Below are positions 26,268-34,548 of a DNA stretch of 64,000 bases, in pieces. The stretch comes from Rhodoferax sp. (GTDB lineage: Bacteria > Pseudomonadota > Gammaproteobacteria > Burkholderiales > Burkholderiaceae_C). Under the pieces are notes generated by a model, which did not search any database, was not told where the DNA came from, and saw only the letters and a program-made list of their open reading frames with translations. The position numbers and the translations under genes are program-made. The stretch is taken from assembly GCF_010365055.1 (NCBI RefSeq), contig NZ_JAAFHA010000004.1:72180-136179 (forward strand). The letters are read 5' to 3'. Each line of letters starts with the position of its first letter. Position 1 is the first letter of the stretch.

Positions 26268-27263
26268 ATGGCGGTTTACACAGAAGTCTCTACCCGAGAG
26301 GCGCGCGCCCTGCTGCGACAACTGAAACTGGGTGAACTCACCACCCTGCAAGGCTGCGCCCGGGGCATTGAAAACACCAATTACTTTGTCAGCACCGAGC
26401 GCGACGGTGAAGTTTTCGATTACGTGCTGACCTTGTTCGAGCGACTCACGTTCGAGGCCTTGCCGTTCTATCTGCGTTTGATGAAGCACTTGGCCGAGCG
26501 CGGCATCCCGGTGCCCGAGCCGAGCGCCAACGCGCGCGGTGATCTGGTTTTTGAGCTCAAGGGCAAGCCAGCTGCAGTTGTGACCAGACTGCGCGGCAGC
26601 AGCGAGCTTTCCCCCACGCCCGCCCACTGCGCGGCCGTCGGTAGCCTGCTGGCCAAAATGCACTTGGCCGGACGCGACTTTGAGCTGGTGCAACCCCATT
26701 TGCGCGGCTTGGTCTGGTGGAATGAGACGGTGCCGCTGCTGCTGCCGCACCTCAACCCGACGCAAGCGGCGCTGCTGCAAAGCGAACTGGCCTACCAAAA
26801 CCACATCGCCGCCTCATCGACCTATGCCGCCCTGCCCCGCGGCCCGATCCACGCCGACCTGTTTCGCGACAACGCGCTGTTTGACGGCGCGCAAGGCCAG
26901 CCGGAGCTCACCGGCGTTTTTGACTTCTATTTTGCCGGCGTCGACAGTTGGCTGTTTGACATGGCGGTTTGCCTGAACGACTGGTGCATTGATCTCGATA
27001 CCGGCACGCATGACGTGGAGCGCTTCCAGAGCTTCCTGCGCGCCTACAGCGCGGTGCGCCCACTGGAGAGCGCCGAGCGGGCGCTGCTGCCCGCCCTGCT
27101 GCGCGGCGCAGCCCTGCGTTTCTGGATTTCGCGCTTGTGGGACTACTACCTGCCGCGCCCGGCCAGCCTGCTCCAACCCCACGACCCGGCCCATTTTGAG
27201 CGGGTGCTGCAGCAACGGGTCATGCACCCGGATGTCGCCAACCTGCTGGAGATGCAGCCATGA
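26268..27263 (+). CDS. thrB: Homoserine kinase (APH-type ThrB)
   Basis: 331 residues of the aminoglycoside-phosphotransferase-like ThrB family. Phosphorylates homoserine for threonine synthesis. Start MAVYTEVS and GIENTNYFV are family hallmarks. The catalytic loop is HADLFRDNALFDG and the metal aspartate is in GVFDFYFAGVDSWLFDMA. Follows DUF2782 by three bases and overlaps the next gene by ATGA, giving a three-gene operon. Confidence 0.95.
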   Translation: MAVYTEVSTREARALLRQLKLGELTTLQGCARGIENTNYFVSTERDGEVFDYVLTLFERLTFEALPFYLRLMKHLAERGIPVPEPSANARGDLVFELKGKPAAVVTRLRGSSELSPTPAHCAAVGSLLAKMHLAGRDFELVQPHLRGLVWWNETVPLLLPHLNPTQAALLQSELAYQNHIAASSTYAALPRGPIHADLFRDNALFDGAQGQPELTGVFDFYFAGVDSWLFDMAVCLNDWCIDLDTGTHDVERFQSFLRAYSAVRPLESAERALLPALLRGAALRFWISRLWDYYLPRPASLLQPHDPAHFERVLQQRVMHPDVANLLEMQP

Positions 27264-28039
27264 AGCTCAATATCGTTTCAGCCCGCACCGGTACGCTCTG
27301 GGTCAAGCTGGGTATGCAAACATTTTTCAAACAGCCCCTGGCGCTGGCCGGTCTGTTTTTCATGTTCATGGCGGTGATGACCGTCGTGAGCCAGGTGCCT
27401 TTCATCGGTATCGCCCTGGCCATGACCCTGCTGCCCGCCGCCACGCTGGGGATGATGGCGGCAACGCGGGAAGCCATCGAAGGCCGCTTCCCCATGCCCA
27501 AGGTGCTGCTGACCGCCTTTCGCGCTGGCCCTCAGCAAACCCGCGCCATGCTGCTGCTGGGCGGCCTGTATGCGCTGGGTTTTTTGCTGGCCATGGGGGT
27601 GTCCTGGCTGGTCGACGACGGCGCCTTTGCCCGCGTCTACCTGGGCGGCGCCAGCCCCACGCGCGAGATGATGATGGAGCCCGATTTTCAGGCGGCCATG
27701 TGGGTCTTTATCGGCCTGCACCTGCCGCTGTCCTTGATGTTCTGGCATGCGCCGGCGCTGGTGCACTGGCACGGCCTGTCGCCCGTCAAAAGCCTGTTCT
27801 TCAGCATCGTGGCCTGCGGGCGCAACTTCTGGGCCTACGTGCTGTTTGGCTTGATGTGGCTGGCCGTGCTGATCATGCTGGTGGTGGGAGTGACCACCAT
27901 CGCATCTCTGATGGGCAATCCGGGTTTGGCCGGCGACCTGCTGTTTCCCGCCCTGCTGCTGATGGCGTCGATGTTTTTTACCTCGCTTTACTTCACGTTC
28001 CGCGACAGTTTTGACGCGCCACCAGAGCCACTCCCGTGA
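27260..28039 (+). CDS. BPSS1780-family integral membrane protein
   Basis: 259 residues with about six hydrophobic segments: PLALAGLFFMFMAVMTVVSQ, GIALAMTLLPAATLGMMAA, a third around TRAMLLLGGLYALGFLLA, another near MWVFIGLHLPLSLMFWHAPA, and two C-terminal ones (FWAYVLFGLMWLAVLIML; LLFPALLLMASMFFTSLY). This matches the BPSS1780 family of Burkholderiales; function unknown. It is translationally coupled to thrB (ATGA) and probably the last gene of that operon. Confidence 0.8.
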   Translation: MKLNIVSARTGTLWVKLGMQTFFKQPLALAGLFFMFMAVMTVVSQVPFIGIALAMTLLPAATLGMMAATREAIEGRFPMPKVLLTAFRAGPQQTRAMLLLGGLYALGFLLAMGVSWLVDDGAFARVYLGGASPTREMMMEPDFQAAMWVFIGLHLPLSLMFWHAPALVHWHGLSPVKSLFFSIVACGRNFWAYVLFGLMWLAVLIMLVVGVTTIASLMGNPGLAGDLLFPALLLMASMFFTSLYFTFRDSFDAPPEPLP

Positions 28040-28138
28040 CACAGCACGCCATGGAGTTGACATCGGGCGGGCCTGCCGCGGCTGCGTTGCGCTGTACCGC
28101 TACGTGGCGCCGCTTGACACTCCAATGACCTCAATTGC

Positions 28139-29863
28139 TCACGGGCTCCAACGGTAGCCTCTGGCCTCATGCAGCGTCCAACTGCCGTTGCCGGGCAACT
28201 CCAGCACCCAACGGTGGTGCTTCACAATGGCCTGGTGATGACTGACACTGATCGGTGTGATGGACAGGACGGCTAGCTGGCCGTACAGGCGCTCCTCATT
28301 GCCAGCATCCAGCGCGCTGGTGGCCTCATCGAGCAGCAGGTAGCGGGGCTTGGCGAGCAAGGCCCGGGCAAAGACCAGCCGTTGCTGCTCGCCGACGGAC
28401 AGCACCCTGGACCAATCCAGTTCTGCGCCCAGGCCGCCGAAGCGCTCCGCCAGCGTCGGCAAATTCACCTGCGCAAGCCACTGCAGCAGTTCTTCGTCCG
28501 AGATGTCGCGCTCGGTTTGCGGATAGGTCAGCTGGCAGCGCAGGTCGCCCAGCGGCAAGTAGGGCTGTTGGGGCAAGAACAACATGTCCGATCCGGCCGG
28601 GCGGGTTACTTCGCCCGAGCCTGTGTTCCACAGCCCGGCAATGACCCGCAGTATCGAACTTTTGCCCGTACCGCTGGGCCCGACAACCAGCAGTCCTTCG
28701 CCCGGGTTGACGGCCAGCGTGAGTTCTTCAACCAGCAGATGCTCGCGGTTGGGCGTGAGCACTGTCAGATGCTCAAGGGCAAGATCAAAGCCGTGCACAG
28801 TGTGAATATGCCGGGCGACGGCGGGGTCGATGGCGGGTTCGTCCGCCTGGACACCCAACGCCTCGGAGAAGGCGTGCAGCCGGTCAACACCGGCGGAAAA
28901 GCGACTCAGACCCTCGAAGTGATTGACGATCACCGTCAGCGCGCTCAGGATGGCCGCGAAGGCGCCGGCGGCCTGGATCGCCCGTCCGACCTCCAGCGCC
29001 CCGGAGAGGACATCGTTGGCAATGATCACGGTCGGCAGCACGATGGTCAGGAAACTATGGGCGTACTGGAACAGGTTGAGTTTGAACTGCCAGCGCAGCA
29101 CTTGCTGGTAGTTGGCGTAAGCCGCCGCGAAGACACGCTGCAGCGCCGACATCTCGCGCGCCTCGCCGTCGTGGAAGGCAATCGGCTCCGCGTGTTCGCG
29201 CACCCGCACCAGGCTGAAGCGAAAGTTGGCTTCACGCTGCAGTTGGCGAAAGTTCAAGCCGATGAGCCGTTTGCCGAATACCGCGCCCGTGAATACGGTG
29301 CTGAAGATCGCATAGCCGAGCAGGAAATAGACCAGCCCCTGCGAGATGGTCCACAGCACGGTGGAAAAGGCGACCAGGTCGATGACCGAGCCCAGCACGA
29401 TCATCGAGAAGTAAAGCGACTGCTGGGTGAAGCTGTTGATGTCTTCGGCGATGCGCTGGTCGGGGTTGTCGATGCCGCTGGTGTTGAGCCGGTAATAGGC
29501 GCGCTGATGAAAATAGCGCGCCAGAAAGCTGTCCGTCAGCCAGCGGCGCCAGCGCAGACCGAGGGTGTCGCGTACATAGTAGTACAGGGCATAAATGGGC
29601 ACCGCTGCCACAAGGATGGCCGTGTAGCGCCAGATCGAGGCCCAGAAGCGATCGGTGTCGCGCGCGGCCAAGGCCGAGGTGAATTCGCCCGACTCGTGGT
29701 TGAACAGCACACTGAAGGCGGTCTGCCCCAGCAGCAGCAGGATCAGCAGGGCCAACAGGCCCCTGGCACGCCAGCGTTCATCCGACAGCCAGTACGGACG
29801 CGCGATGGTGACAAAGCGTCGCCACAAGCGGGCGTTGAATCCGGGTGTTTGTTCGCTCGTCAT
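28139..29863 (-). CDS. ABC exporter, fused permease-ATPase of the SbmA/YddA (ABCD-like) type
   Basis: 574 residues. The N-terminal permease (about 1-330) has the ABC_membrane_2 features RDTLGLRWRRWLTDSFLARY and NPDQRIAEDINSF, as in YddA, vitamin-B12/long-chain acyl-CoA transporters and SbmA/BacA relatives. The C-terminal ATPase has Walker A GPSGTGKSS, signature LSVGEQQRLVFARAL and Walker B YLLLDEATSALD. The substrate is not deducible. ATG 29861-29863 is chosen over an in-frame TTG. Monocistronic, convergent with the thrB operon. Confidence 0.88.
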   Translation of the reverse strand: MTSEQTPGFNARLWRRFVTIARPYWLSDERWRARGLLALLILLLLGQTAFSVLFNHESGEFTSALAARDTDRFWASIWRYTAILVAAVPIYALYYYVRDTLGLRWRRWLTDSFLARYFHQRAYYRLNTSGIDNPDQRIAEDINSFTQQSLYFSMIVLGSVIDLVAFSTVLWTISQGLVYFLLGYAIFSTVFTGAVFGKRLIGLNFRQLQREANFRFSLVRVREHAEPIAFHDGEAREMSALQRVFAAAYANYQQVLRWQFKLNLFQYAHSFLTIVLPTVIIANDVLSGALEVGRAIQAAGAFAAILSALTVIVNHFEGLSRFSAGVDRLHAFSEALGVQADEPAIDPAVARHIHTVHGFDLALEHLTVLTPNREHLLVEELTLAVNPGEGLLVVGPSGTGKSSILRVIAGLWNTGSGEVTRPAGSDMLFLPQQPYLPLGDLRCQLTYPQTERDISDEELLQWLAQVNLPTLAERFGGLGAELDWSRVLSVGEQQRLVFARALLAKPRYLLLDEATSALDAGNEERLYGQLAVLSITPISVSHHQAIVKHHRWVLELPGNGSWTLHEARGYRWSP

Positions 29864-30473
29864 GGCCAATTGAACTTCAGGTGCTTGCTGCCTGGTGGGA
29901 TTGATCAGGTACTGGAGCCGCCAGCACGCTGACCTTCAACGACGATCACTTCGGGCTCAATCCGCAGCAGCGCTTCGTCTGGCGCTGAGGCTGGTTCTCG
30001 TAACGCGGAGCGGTGATGTTTCCAATTCGTCATTGGGCTTGACCAGAGGGCGATGTTGAGGCCGTGTGGGTGTTGGGTTGGGGTGGGGCTTATGGTGGAC
30101 GCCTGTGATTGAAATTTACTCTAGCACAGGGTCCGTGGCAGTGCGTTGACAAGCATCGCGCCACAAGCGAGCTCTGAAATTGAAGTGAGTCCGTTAAGCA
30201 GCTTCTCAGGCGGGAAGGCCCGCTCCCGCTGCACTGCCGAATTACATCCCGCTCCATTGAAGCCGCTCAATTTCCCAAGTCAACTCCCGGCAAGCGCCAC
30301 CGCCAGCCAACCCAATACGCATCCACTGAGTGCCGATTTGAACCAGACGCGTTTTCACGACGTTGCACATAACTCCCTGTTCCGCCATGTCGTGTCGGCC
30401 CTACCACTGCCGTTGACGGTATTCTGGATCTGGTTTTCAGTGGACGGGGTCGACTGAACTCCCTGCAGTGCGG
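29864..30473. other. Intergenic region with no supported gene
   Basis: 610 bases. At 29930-29988 one plus-strand frame reads LTFNDDHFGLNPQQRFVWR followed by a stop, which looks like the C-terminus of a lost gene, but I could not place the family. An open frame at 30146-30457 has no ribosome site or family signature. The upstream signals of the ABC exporter (minus) should lie at the left end. Confidence 0.4.
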
Positions 30474-30812
30474 TCAAGCCAGGGGCGATGATTCGATCCG
30501 CGCGAGGGCTCTGCGGATCGCGCCCGCGTCGCCAGTTCGAACCAGGCGCTCGGTTTCCCGGCCATTACTGAGAAATACCAACGTAGGCCAAAGCTTCACT
30601 TTGAATGAACGCCCCAGAGGTCGACCGCTACCATCAGCGATTTTGATGTGACGCACGTTCGGGTGATCGGCAAAAGCGGAGGCCAGCAGCGGTTGGGCCG
30701 CGCGACAGTATCCGCATGAGGGGCTGCCAAACTCAAGCATGGTGGGCCCTTCGAGCATGTCGATTTCCGCGCGCGCCGGTTCGATCGCGGCATACACTTC
30801 GTTCATTGTCAT
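30474..30812 (-). CDS. Thioredoxin-family protein
   Basis: 112 residues with a thioredoxin fold: redox motif SPSCGYCRAAQPLL (CxxC), then KLWPTLVFLSNGRE with the cis-proline. The family acts in dithiol-disulfide exchange; CGYC instead of CGPC suggests a specialised role. There is no signal peptide, so it is likely cytoplasmic. Either of two close ATGs (MTMNEVY) may start it. The left end of the RIT element begins about 135 bases upstream of its start. Confidence 0.85.
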   Translation of the reverse strand: MTMNEVYAAIEPARAEIDMLEGPTMLEFGSPSCGYCRAAQPLLASAFADHPNVRHIKIADGSGRPLGRSFKVKLWPTLVFLSNGRETERLVRTGDAGAIRRALARIESSPLA

Positions 30813-30947
30813 AAGACTGCGAGCTGCCTACGAATGTCTAAAGAGTTGAATTGTCAATCACTATAACCCCGTCAACATCAGAGTGTCTTAAAGAGTCACT
30901 GGCCTGGGTGTTGGGCAGTTTTCCGGGTGGCCGACTGTTTAAGACAC

Positions 30948-30979
30948 TTATGCACATTTCCCAGTTATGAACAGTTTTG
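30948..30979 (+). repeat. RIT left terminal inverted repeat
   Basis: Starts TTATGCACATTTC and ends CCAGTTATGAACAGTTTTG. It matches the reverse complement of 34379-34410 except for a four-base block at positions 10-13. An AGTGTCTTAAA/TTTAAGACACT inverted pair just outside (about 30881-30948) may be part of the end. Confidence 0.85.
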
Positions 30980-31033
30980 GTTCAGCAGTGGCTGTCTTCC
31001 TCCCTGAACAGCCGAGCTTGACGGGTTGATGAG

Positions 31034-31045
31034 CTTTACATAATT
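31034..31045 (+). repeat. RIT inner inverted repeat, left
   Basis: CTTTACATAATT, 45 bases before the first recombinase ATG; exact reverse complement of 34313-34324. Possibly a recombinase-binding subsite. Confidence 0.65.
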
Positions 31046-31089
31046 TCCGGACAGGCGCATGGGTGGTGGCTTCACAACTGGAGACCACC

Positions 31090-32343
31090 ATGGATTCGAT
31101 CAACTCGTTACCCCCTTTGGCCAAGACCTGGCTACTTGACGGCCCGCTTGCCGCGCATGTTGAGGCCTACACGGCAAATCTTGAGCAAGGAAGTTACTCC
31201 CGGCAATCATCGCGTAGTCACATTGACGCACTGGCGCATTTCGCTCACTGGATGGCCCGCTGCACCCTGGTGGCCAGTCAACTCGACCAGGATTGCGTTA
31301 ATCAATTTCTCAATTTCCATTTGCCACGCTGTGATTGCCATTCCATGGCGTTGAGAAGCCATGATCAGTTGCGCGCTGGGCTCGGGCTGCTGCTGGAGGT
31401 GCTTCGCGAGGAGCGTGTGATCGCCGAAGTGCTGCCTCCCGCCGGACCAATAGCCGATGAACTGCGCCGGTACGACGCACATATGCGCAATGCACGTGGT
31501 CTTGCCGTGGGGACGCGCAAAGACCGGCTGTACCGGGTGGGGCAATTTCTGCGCTGGAAGTTTGCCGACAGGGCCTTCACAGGCAAAGACATGCTGGTGG
31601 AAGACCTGCGTGCCTTCATCACCAAAGAGCTGGAGCGGGTCAACTCGACATCGCATGCGCAATCTTTGGCGGCGTCCTTTCGGGCCTATTTCCGCTATCG
31701 GCTCACTTGCGGCGATGAGGTACGCGGGCTGCTGGGCGCAATTTCAACACCAGCCCAATGGACACTGGCGTCATTGCCCCGTGCCCTTACGGCTGGGGAG
31801 GTGCAACGATTGATGACGCATTGTGAACAGACCGTGTCATCACGGTGGCGTCTACTGAGCATGGTTCGGTTGGCTTTGGATCTCGGGTTGCGCAGCGGGG
31901 AGATCGCCAAGCTCGAACTCAGTGACATCGATTGGCGCAATGGCACCGTGAAACTCAGGCAGACGAAGTCGATGCGCCAAGATATCCTGCCGTTGCCAAC
32001 GGCCACGGGGGAGGCTCTGGCCGAGTACCTGCGTCACGAGCGACCGACCACCACCATCAAGACCATTTTTTTTCGGCTAAAAGCGCCCCATGATCAGCCC
32101 ATCGGGGTTGACGCTATACGCGCTTTTATCGGCAGGGCATTGCGTTGCGCCGGTATTGTGCACGGTCGCAGCCATTCCTTGCGCCACACCTTGGCGTGCC
32201 GGATTGTCAATGGCGGGGGCTCCATCAAAGATGTAGCCGACATGCTCCGGCACCGTTCCTTGAACACCTCGGTGATCTACGCCAAACTCGATCAACACAG
32301 TTTGGTCGAAGTGGCATTGCCCTGGCCTGGGAGTGCTGCATGA
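31090..32343 (+). CDS. ritA: Tyrosine recombinase A of the RIT element
   Basis: 417 residues, the longest of the trio. N-terminal SAM-like core-binding region (about 1-220), then the catalytic domain with Arg268 (LGLRSGEIAKL), His362 and Arg365 (SHSLRHT), His388 (MLRHRS) and nucleophile Tyr397 (SVIYAKLD). Performs DNA strand exchange, presumably with RitB and RitC at the element ends. ATG 31090 gives the family-like start; an in-frame GTG lies nine codons earlier. Its stop overlaps the next ATG (ATGA). Confidence 0.9.
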   Translation: MDSINSLPPLAKTWLLDGPLAAHVEAYTANLEQGSYSRQSSRSHIDALAHFAHWMARCTLVASQLDQDCVNQFLNFHLPRCDCHSMALRSHDQLRAGLGLLLEVLREERVIAEVLPPAGPIADELRRYDAHMRNARGLAVGTRKDRLYRVGQFLRWKFADRAFTGKDMLVEDLRAFITKELERVNSTSHAQSLAASFRAYFRYRLTCGDEVRGLLGAISTPAQWTLASLPRALTAGEVQRLMTHCEQTVSSRWRLLSMVRLALDLGLRSGEIAKLELSDIDWRNGTVKLRQTKSMRQDILPLPTATGEALAEYLRHERPTTTIKTIFFRLKAPHDQPIGVDAIRAFIGRALRCAGIVHGRSHSLRHTLACRIVNGGGSIKDVADMLRHRSLNTSVIYAKLDQHSLVEVALPWPGSAA

Positions 32344-33314
32344 ACGCCGCCGTTGGTCTTCGCACGAGAGTGCAGGAATTCCTGCGTGAGCAGCGCAATC
32401 TGGGCTATCGCCTCATTTCATGCGGTCGGGAATTGCTGAACTTTGCCAGCTTTGTTGAGGATTCAAAGCACCTTGGAGCGGTTACTGTTGAATTGACTTC
32501 GCAGTGGGCACGCGAGGCGCATGGAGGCAACGTCAGTCCTGAAACGTCGGCCAGACGGCTGGTGAACTTGCGACCATTTTTACGGTGGTTACAGCAGTTT
32601 GAAGCGGCCACCGAAGTGCCAGACGACTCAATATTTGGATCCCTTCCGGGAAGAAAGACACCGCACATCTACCGTGCAGATGAGGTATTGGCGCTCATGC
32701 AAGAAGCGGGCAAACTCGGTCCCTCCGACGGTCTGCGTGCAGCCACTTATGCGACGCTGTTTGGCCTGATTTCCGCGACAGGGTTGCGCATAGGCGAGGC
32801 CCTTGGGCTGGCTGATATTGATGTGGACTTGGTGGCGGGCGTACTGACGGTGCGCGGTGCCAAGTTTGGCAAGTCCCGATTGGTGCCAGTGCATCCAAGT
32901 GTGATCGCGCCTCTAGCTACATACCGCGCGACACGTATGAAGCAAGTGCCTGATGCGGCGCAGTCACTGTTTTTTGTGGGCTCGCGGGGGGCCCATCTTG
33001 GCAAGCCGCTGGGAGACAGGCAAGTTCATCGCATCTTCACGCAGTTGCGTACACAGCTTGGCTGGATTGATCGTGGCAGTCATGGGCAGCCACGCATCCA
33101 TGATTTACGCCACAGTTTTGCGGTGAAACGATTGACGTTGTGGCATGAGCAAGACGTGGATCTAAACCAACGGATGTTGGCTTTGTCGACCTACATGGGG
33201 CATGTCAGGATTTCACACACTTACTGGTATCTCACCGGTGTGCCTGAGTTGATGGCTTTGGCCGGTGCAAGGTTTGAATGCTTTGCATGTGCCGGGGAGT
33301 TTGATCATGAATGA
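32340..33314 (+). CDS. ritB: Tyrosine recombinase B of the RIT element
   Basis: 324 residues. Catalytic set visible: Arg150 (TGLRIGEALGL), His254 and Arg257 (HDLRHSF), His288 (YMGHVRIS) and Tyr297 (TYWYLT). The WYL context of the nucleophile is typical of the middle recombinase in RIT and Tn554-like groups. It overlaps ritA by ATGA, which fixes the start although the frame stays open upstream, and overlaps ritC by eight bases. Requires the other two recombinases according to what is proposed for RIT elements. Confidence 0.9.
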   Translation: MNAAVGLRTRVQEFLREQRNLGYRLISCGRELLNFASFVEDSKHLGAVTVELTSQWAREAHGGNVSPETSARRLVNLRPFLRWLQQFEAATEVPDDSIFGSLPGRKTPHIYRADEVLALMQEAGKLGPSDGLRAATYATLFGLISATGLRIGEALGLADIDVDLVAGVLTVRGAKFGKSRLVPVHPSVIAPLATYRATRMKQVPDAAQSLFFVGSRGAHLGKPLGDRQVHRIFTQLRTQLGWIDRGSHGQPRIHDLRHSFAVKRLTLWHEQDVDLNQRMLALSTYMGHVRISHTYWYLTGVPELMALAGARFECFACAGEFDHE

Positions 33315-34314
33315 CACCACCGTTTCACCCAGTTTCCCGTCACTGGTGCAATCGTTCTTTACCGAACACCTGACGAAACAACGCGCCTTGAGTTCGCGTA
33401 CCGTGGCCGCCTATCGAGATGCCTTTGTTTTGTTTTTGGACTTCGCGCAAAAGCGACTGCAAAAGCCCCCCACGATGTTTTTGCTCGCCGACATTACGCC
33501 TGCACTCATTCTGGCCTATCTTGACCATCTTGAAGTTGACCGCCACAACGCAGTGCGCAGTCGCAATGCAAGATTGGCTGCACTGCGCTCATTTCTGAAG
33601 TTCGCTGGGCGCAGGGATGTCGCCGGGTTGCATGTCGTTGAGCAGGCGCTGGGGGTTCCGATGAAGCGATTTGAGCGGCCGATGCTCGGATTTCTCTCCC
33701 GCGACGAGATGCTTGCCGTGATCGGCCGCCCTGGCCTGAGTTGGACCAGCCAACGTGACTGCTTGCTGATGGCGTTGATGTACAACACAGGTGCCAGAGT
33801 ATCGGAGGTGATTGGCGTCCAGGTGTCTGATGTCGTGCTGGATGCCTCAGCTTGCGTGCACTTGCATGGCAAAGGTCGCAAGGATCGTTCTGTCCCTCTC
33901 TGGCGATCGACGGTCAAGTCAGTTCGTCAGTGGCTAAAACTCAATCCTGATTTAGGGCCAACCTCGGCCTTGTTGCCCAATCGCAGTGGTCAAGCGATGA
34001 CACGCTCCAACGTAACCCAGCGTATGGCATTGGCCGTGCAAGCTGCCGTCAAAACGATTCCGAGTCTGGCGAAGCGTGCGATTTCTCCCCACACCATCAG
34101 ACACACCACGGCCATGCATTTGCTGCAGTCGGGCGTGGAAATCAGTGTCATCGCGTTGTGGCTGGGACATGAAAGCCCGACAACAACCCATCAATACGTC
34201 GAAGCCGATTTGGCCATGAAGGAGAAGGCGTTGGCTCGCCTACAAGAGCCTGAGATCCCCGCACGGCGTTTCAAGGCGACCGAATCATTGCTGGAATTCT
34301 TGAAGAACCTGTAA
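33307..34314 (+). CDS. ritC: Tyrosine recombinase C of the RIT element
   Basis: 335 residues with the XerC/D-like arrangement: N-terminal SAM-like domain (about 10-105) and catalytic residues Arg164 (TGARVSEVIG), His262 and Arg265 (SPHTIRHTTAMH), His288 (LGHESPTTTHQY) and Tyr297. Start ATG 33307 lies within the end of ritB. The stop codon overlaps the right inner inverted repeat (AATTATGTAAAG), so the coding block ends exactly where the end structure of the element begins. Confidence 0.9.
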   Translation: MNDTTVSPSFPSLVQSFFTEHLTKQRALSSRTVAAYRDAFVLFLDFAQKRLQKPPTMFLLADITPALILAYLDHLEVDRHNAVRSRNARLAALRSFLKFAGRRDVAGLHVVEQALGVPMKRFERPMLGFLSRDEMLAVIGRPGLSWTSQRDCLLMALMYNTGARVSEVIGVQVSDVVLDASACVHLHGKGRKDRSVPLWRSTVKSVRQWLKLNPDLGPTSALLPNRSGQAMTRSNVTQRMALAVQAAVKTIPSLAKRAISPHTIRHTTAMHLLQSGVEISVIALWLGHESPTTTHQYVEADLAMKEKALARLQEPEIPARRFKATESLLEFLKNL

Positions 34315-34324
34315 TTATGTAAAG
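34313..34324 (-). repeat. RIT inner inverted repeat, right
   Basis: AATTATGTAAAG, exact reverse complement of 31034-31045; includes the last two bases of the ritC stop codon. Confidence 0.65.
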
Positions 34325-34350
34325 GGCAAAGCCATTGTGTTTTGCCCTTT
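34321..34350 (+). terminator. Stem-loop after ritC
   Basis: Perfect 10-bp stem AAAGGGCAAA / TTTGCCCTTT with a 10-base loop, six bases after the ritC stop. The A-rich start and T-ended arm fit an intrinsic terminator of weak type, or a structural part of the element's end; no separate T-run follows. Confidence 0.5.
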
Positions 34351-34378
34351 ACAGAAGAGACTGCCAACCCAACGAATA

Positions 34379-34410
34379 CAAAACTGTTCATAACTGGACT
34401 CTGTGCATAA
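34379..34410 (-). repeat. RIT right terminal inverted repeat
   Basis: Reverse complement begins TTATGCACAGAGT and ends CCAGTTATGAACAGTTTTG, 28 of 32 identical to the left end. A neighbouring TTATGCAGAG (34418-34427) and AAAGACACAAAACTG (34436-34450) echo parts of the end. Confidence 0.85.
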
Positions 34411-34506
34411 GGGCCCTTATGCAGAGATGTACATAAAGACACAAAACTGCTGTAGAGCTTTCCAATCTGCTCGCTCCATAGCGGGCATTACGTCCAAAAT
34501 CACCGG

Positions 34507-34530
34507 CCTCGCGCGGCTTTTCGCGCGAGG
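34507..34530 (-). terminator. Stem-loop downstream of the DUF4238 gene
   Basis: Perfect 9-bp GC stem CCTCGCGCG / CGCGCGAGG with loop GCTTTT, 18 bases after the stop of the minus-strand DUF4238 gene. No T-run follows on that strand, so termination is possible but not certain. Confidence 0.4.
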
Positions 34531-34548
34531 TCCATGTGCATTGCAGGG

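Larger units (their letters stand above)
30948..34410 (+). mobile_element. Recombinase-in-trio (RIT) element
   Basis: 3.46 kb bounded by 32-bp terminal inverted repeats (28 of 32 positions identical). It contains three overlapping tyrosine recombinase genes in one direction (about 417, 324 and 335 residues), the defining architecture of RIT elements. All three reading frames are open and all catalytic residues can be located, so it appears intact. Inner inverted repeats CTTTACATAATT (31034-31045) and AATTATGTAAAG (34313-34324) frame the coding block. It lies between the thioredoxin-like gene and an AT-richer gene group. Confidence 0.88.

Noticed and set aside
28382-29932. 516-codon plus-strand frame opposite the SbmA/YddA-like ABC exporter
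   Set aside because: Antisense shadow; the minus strand has complete Walker and signature motifs.
30146-30457. 103-codon frame in the ABC exporter-thioredoxin spacer
   Set aside because: Low-complexity composition, no Shine-Dalgarno site, no recognisable family; kept only as unassigned sequence.
30520-30560. GTTCGAACC sequence resembling a tRNA T-loop
   Set aside because: It lies inside the thioredoxin-like gene and no acceptor stem or anticodon arm can be drawn around it.
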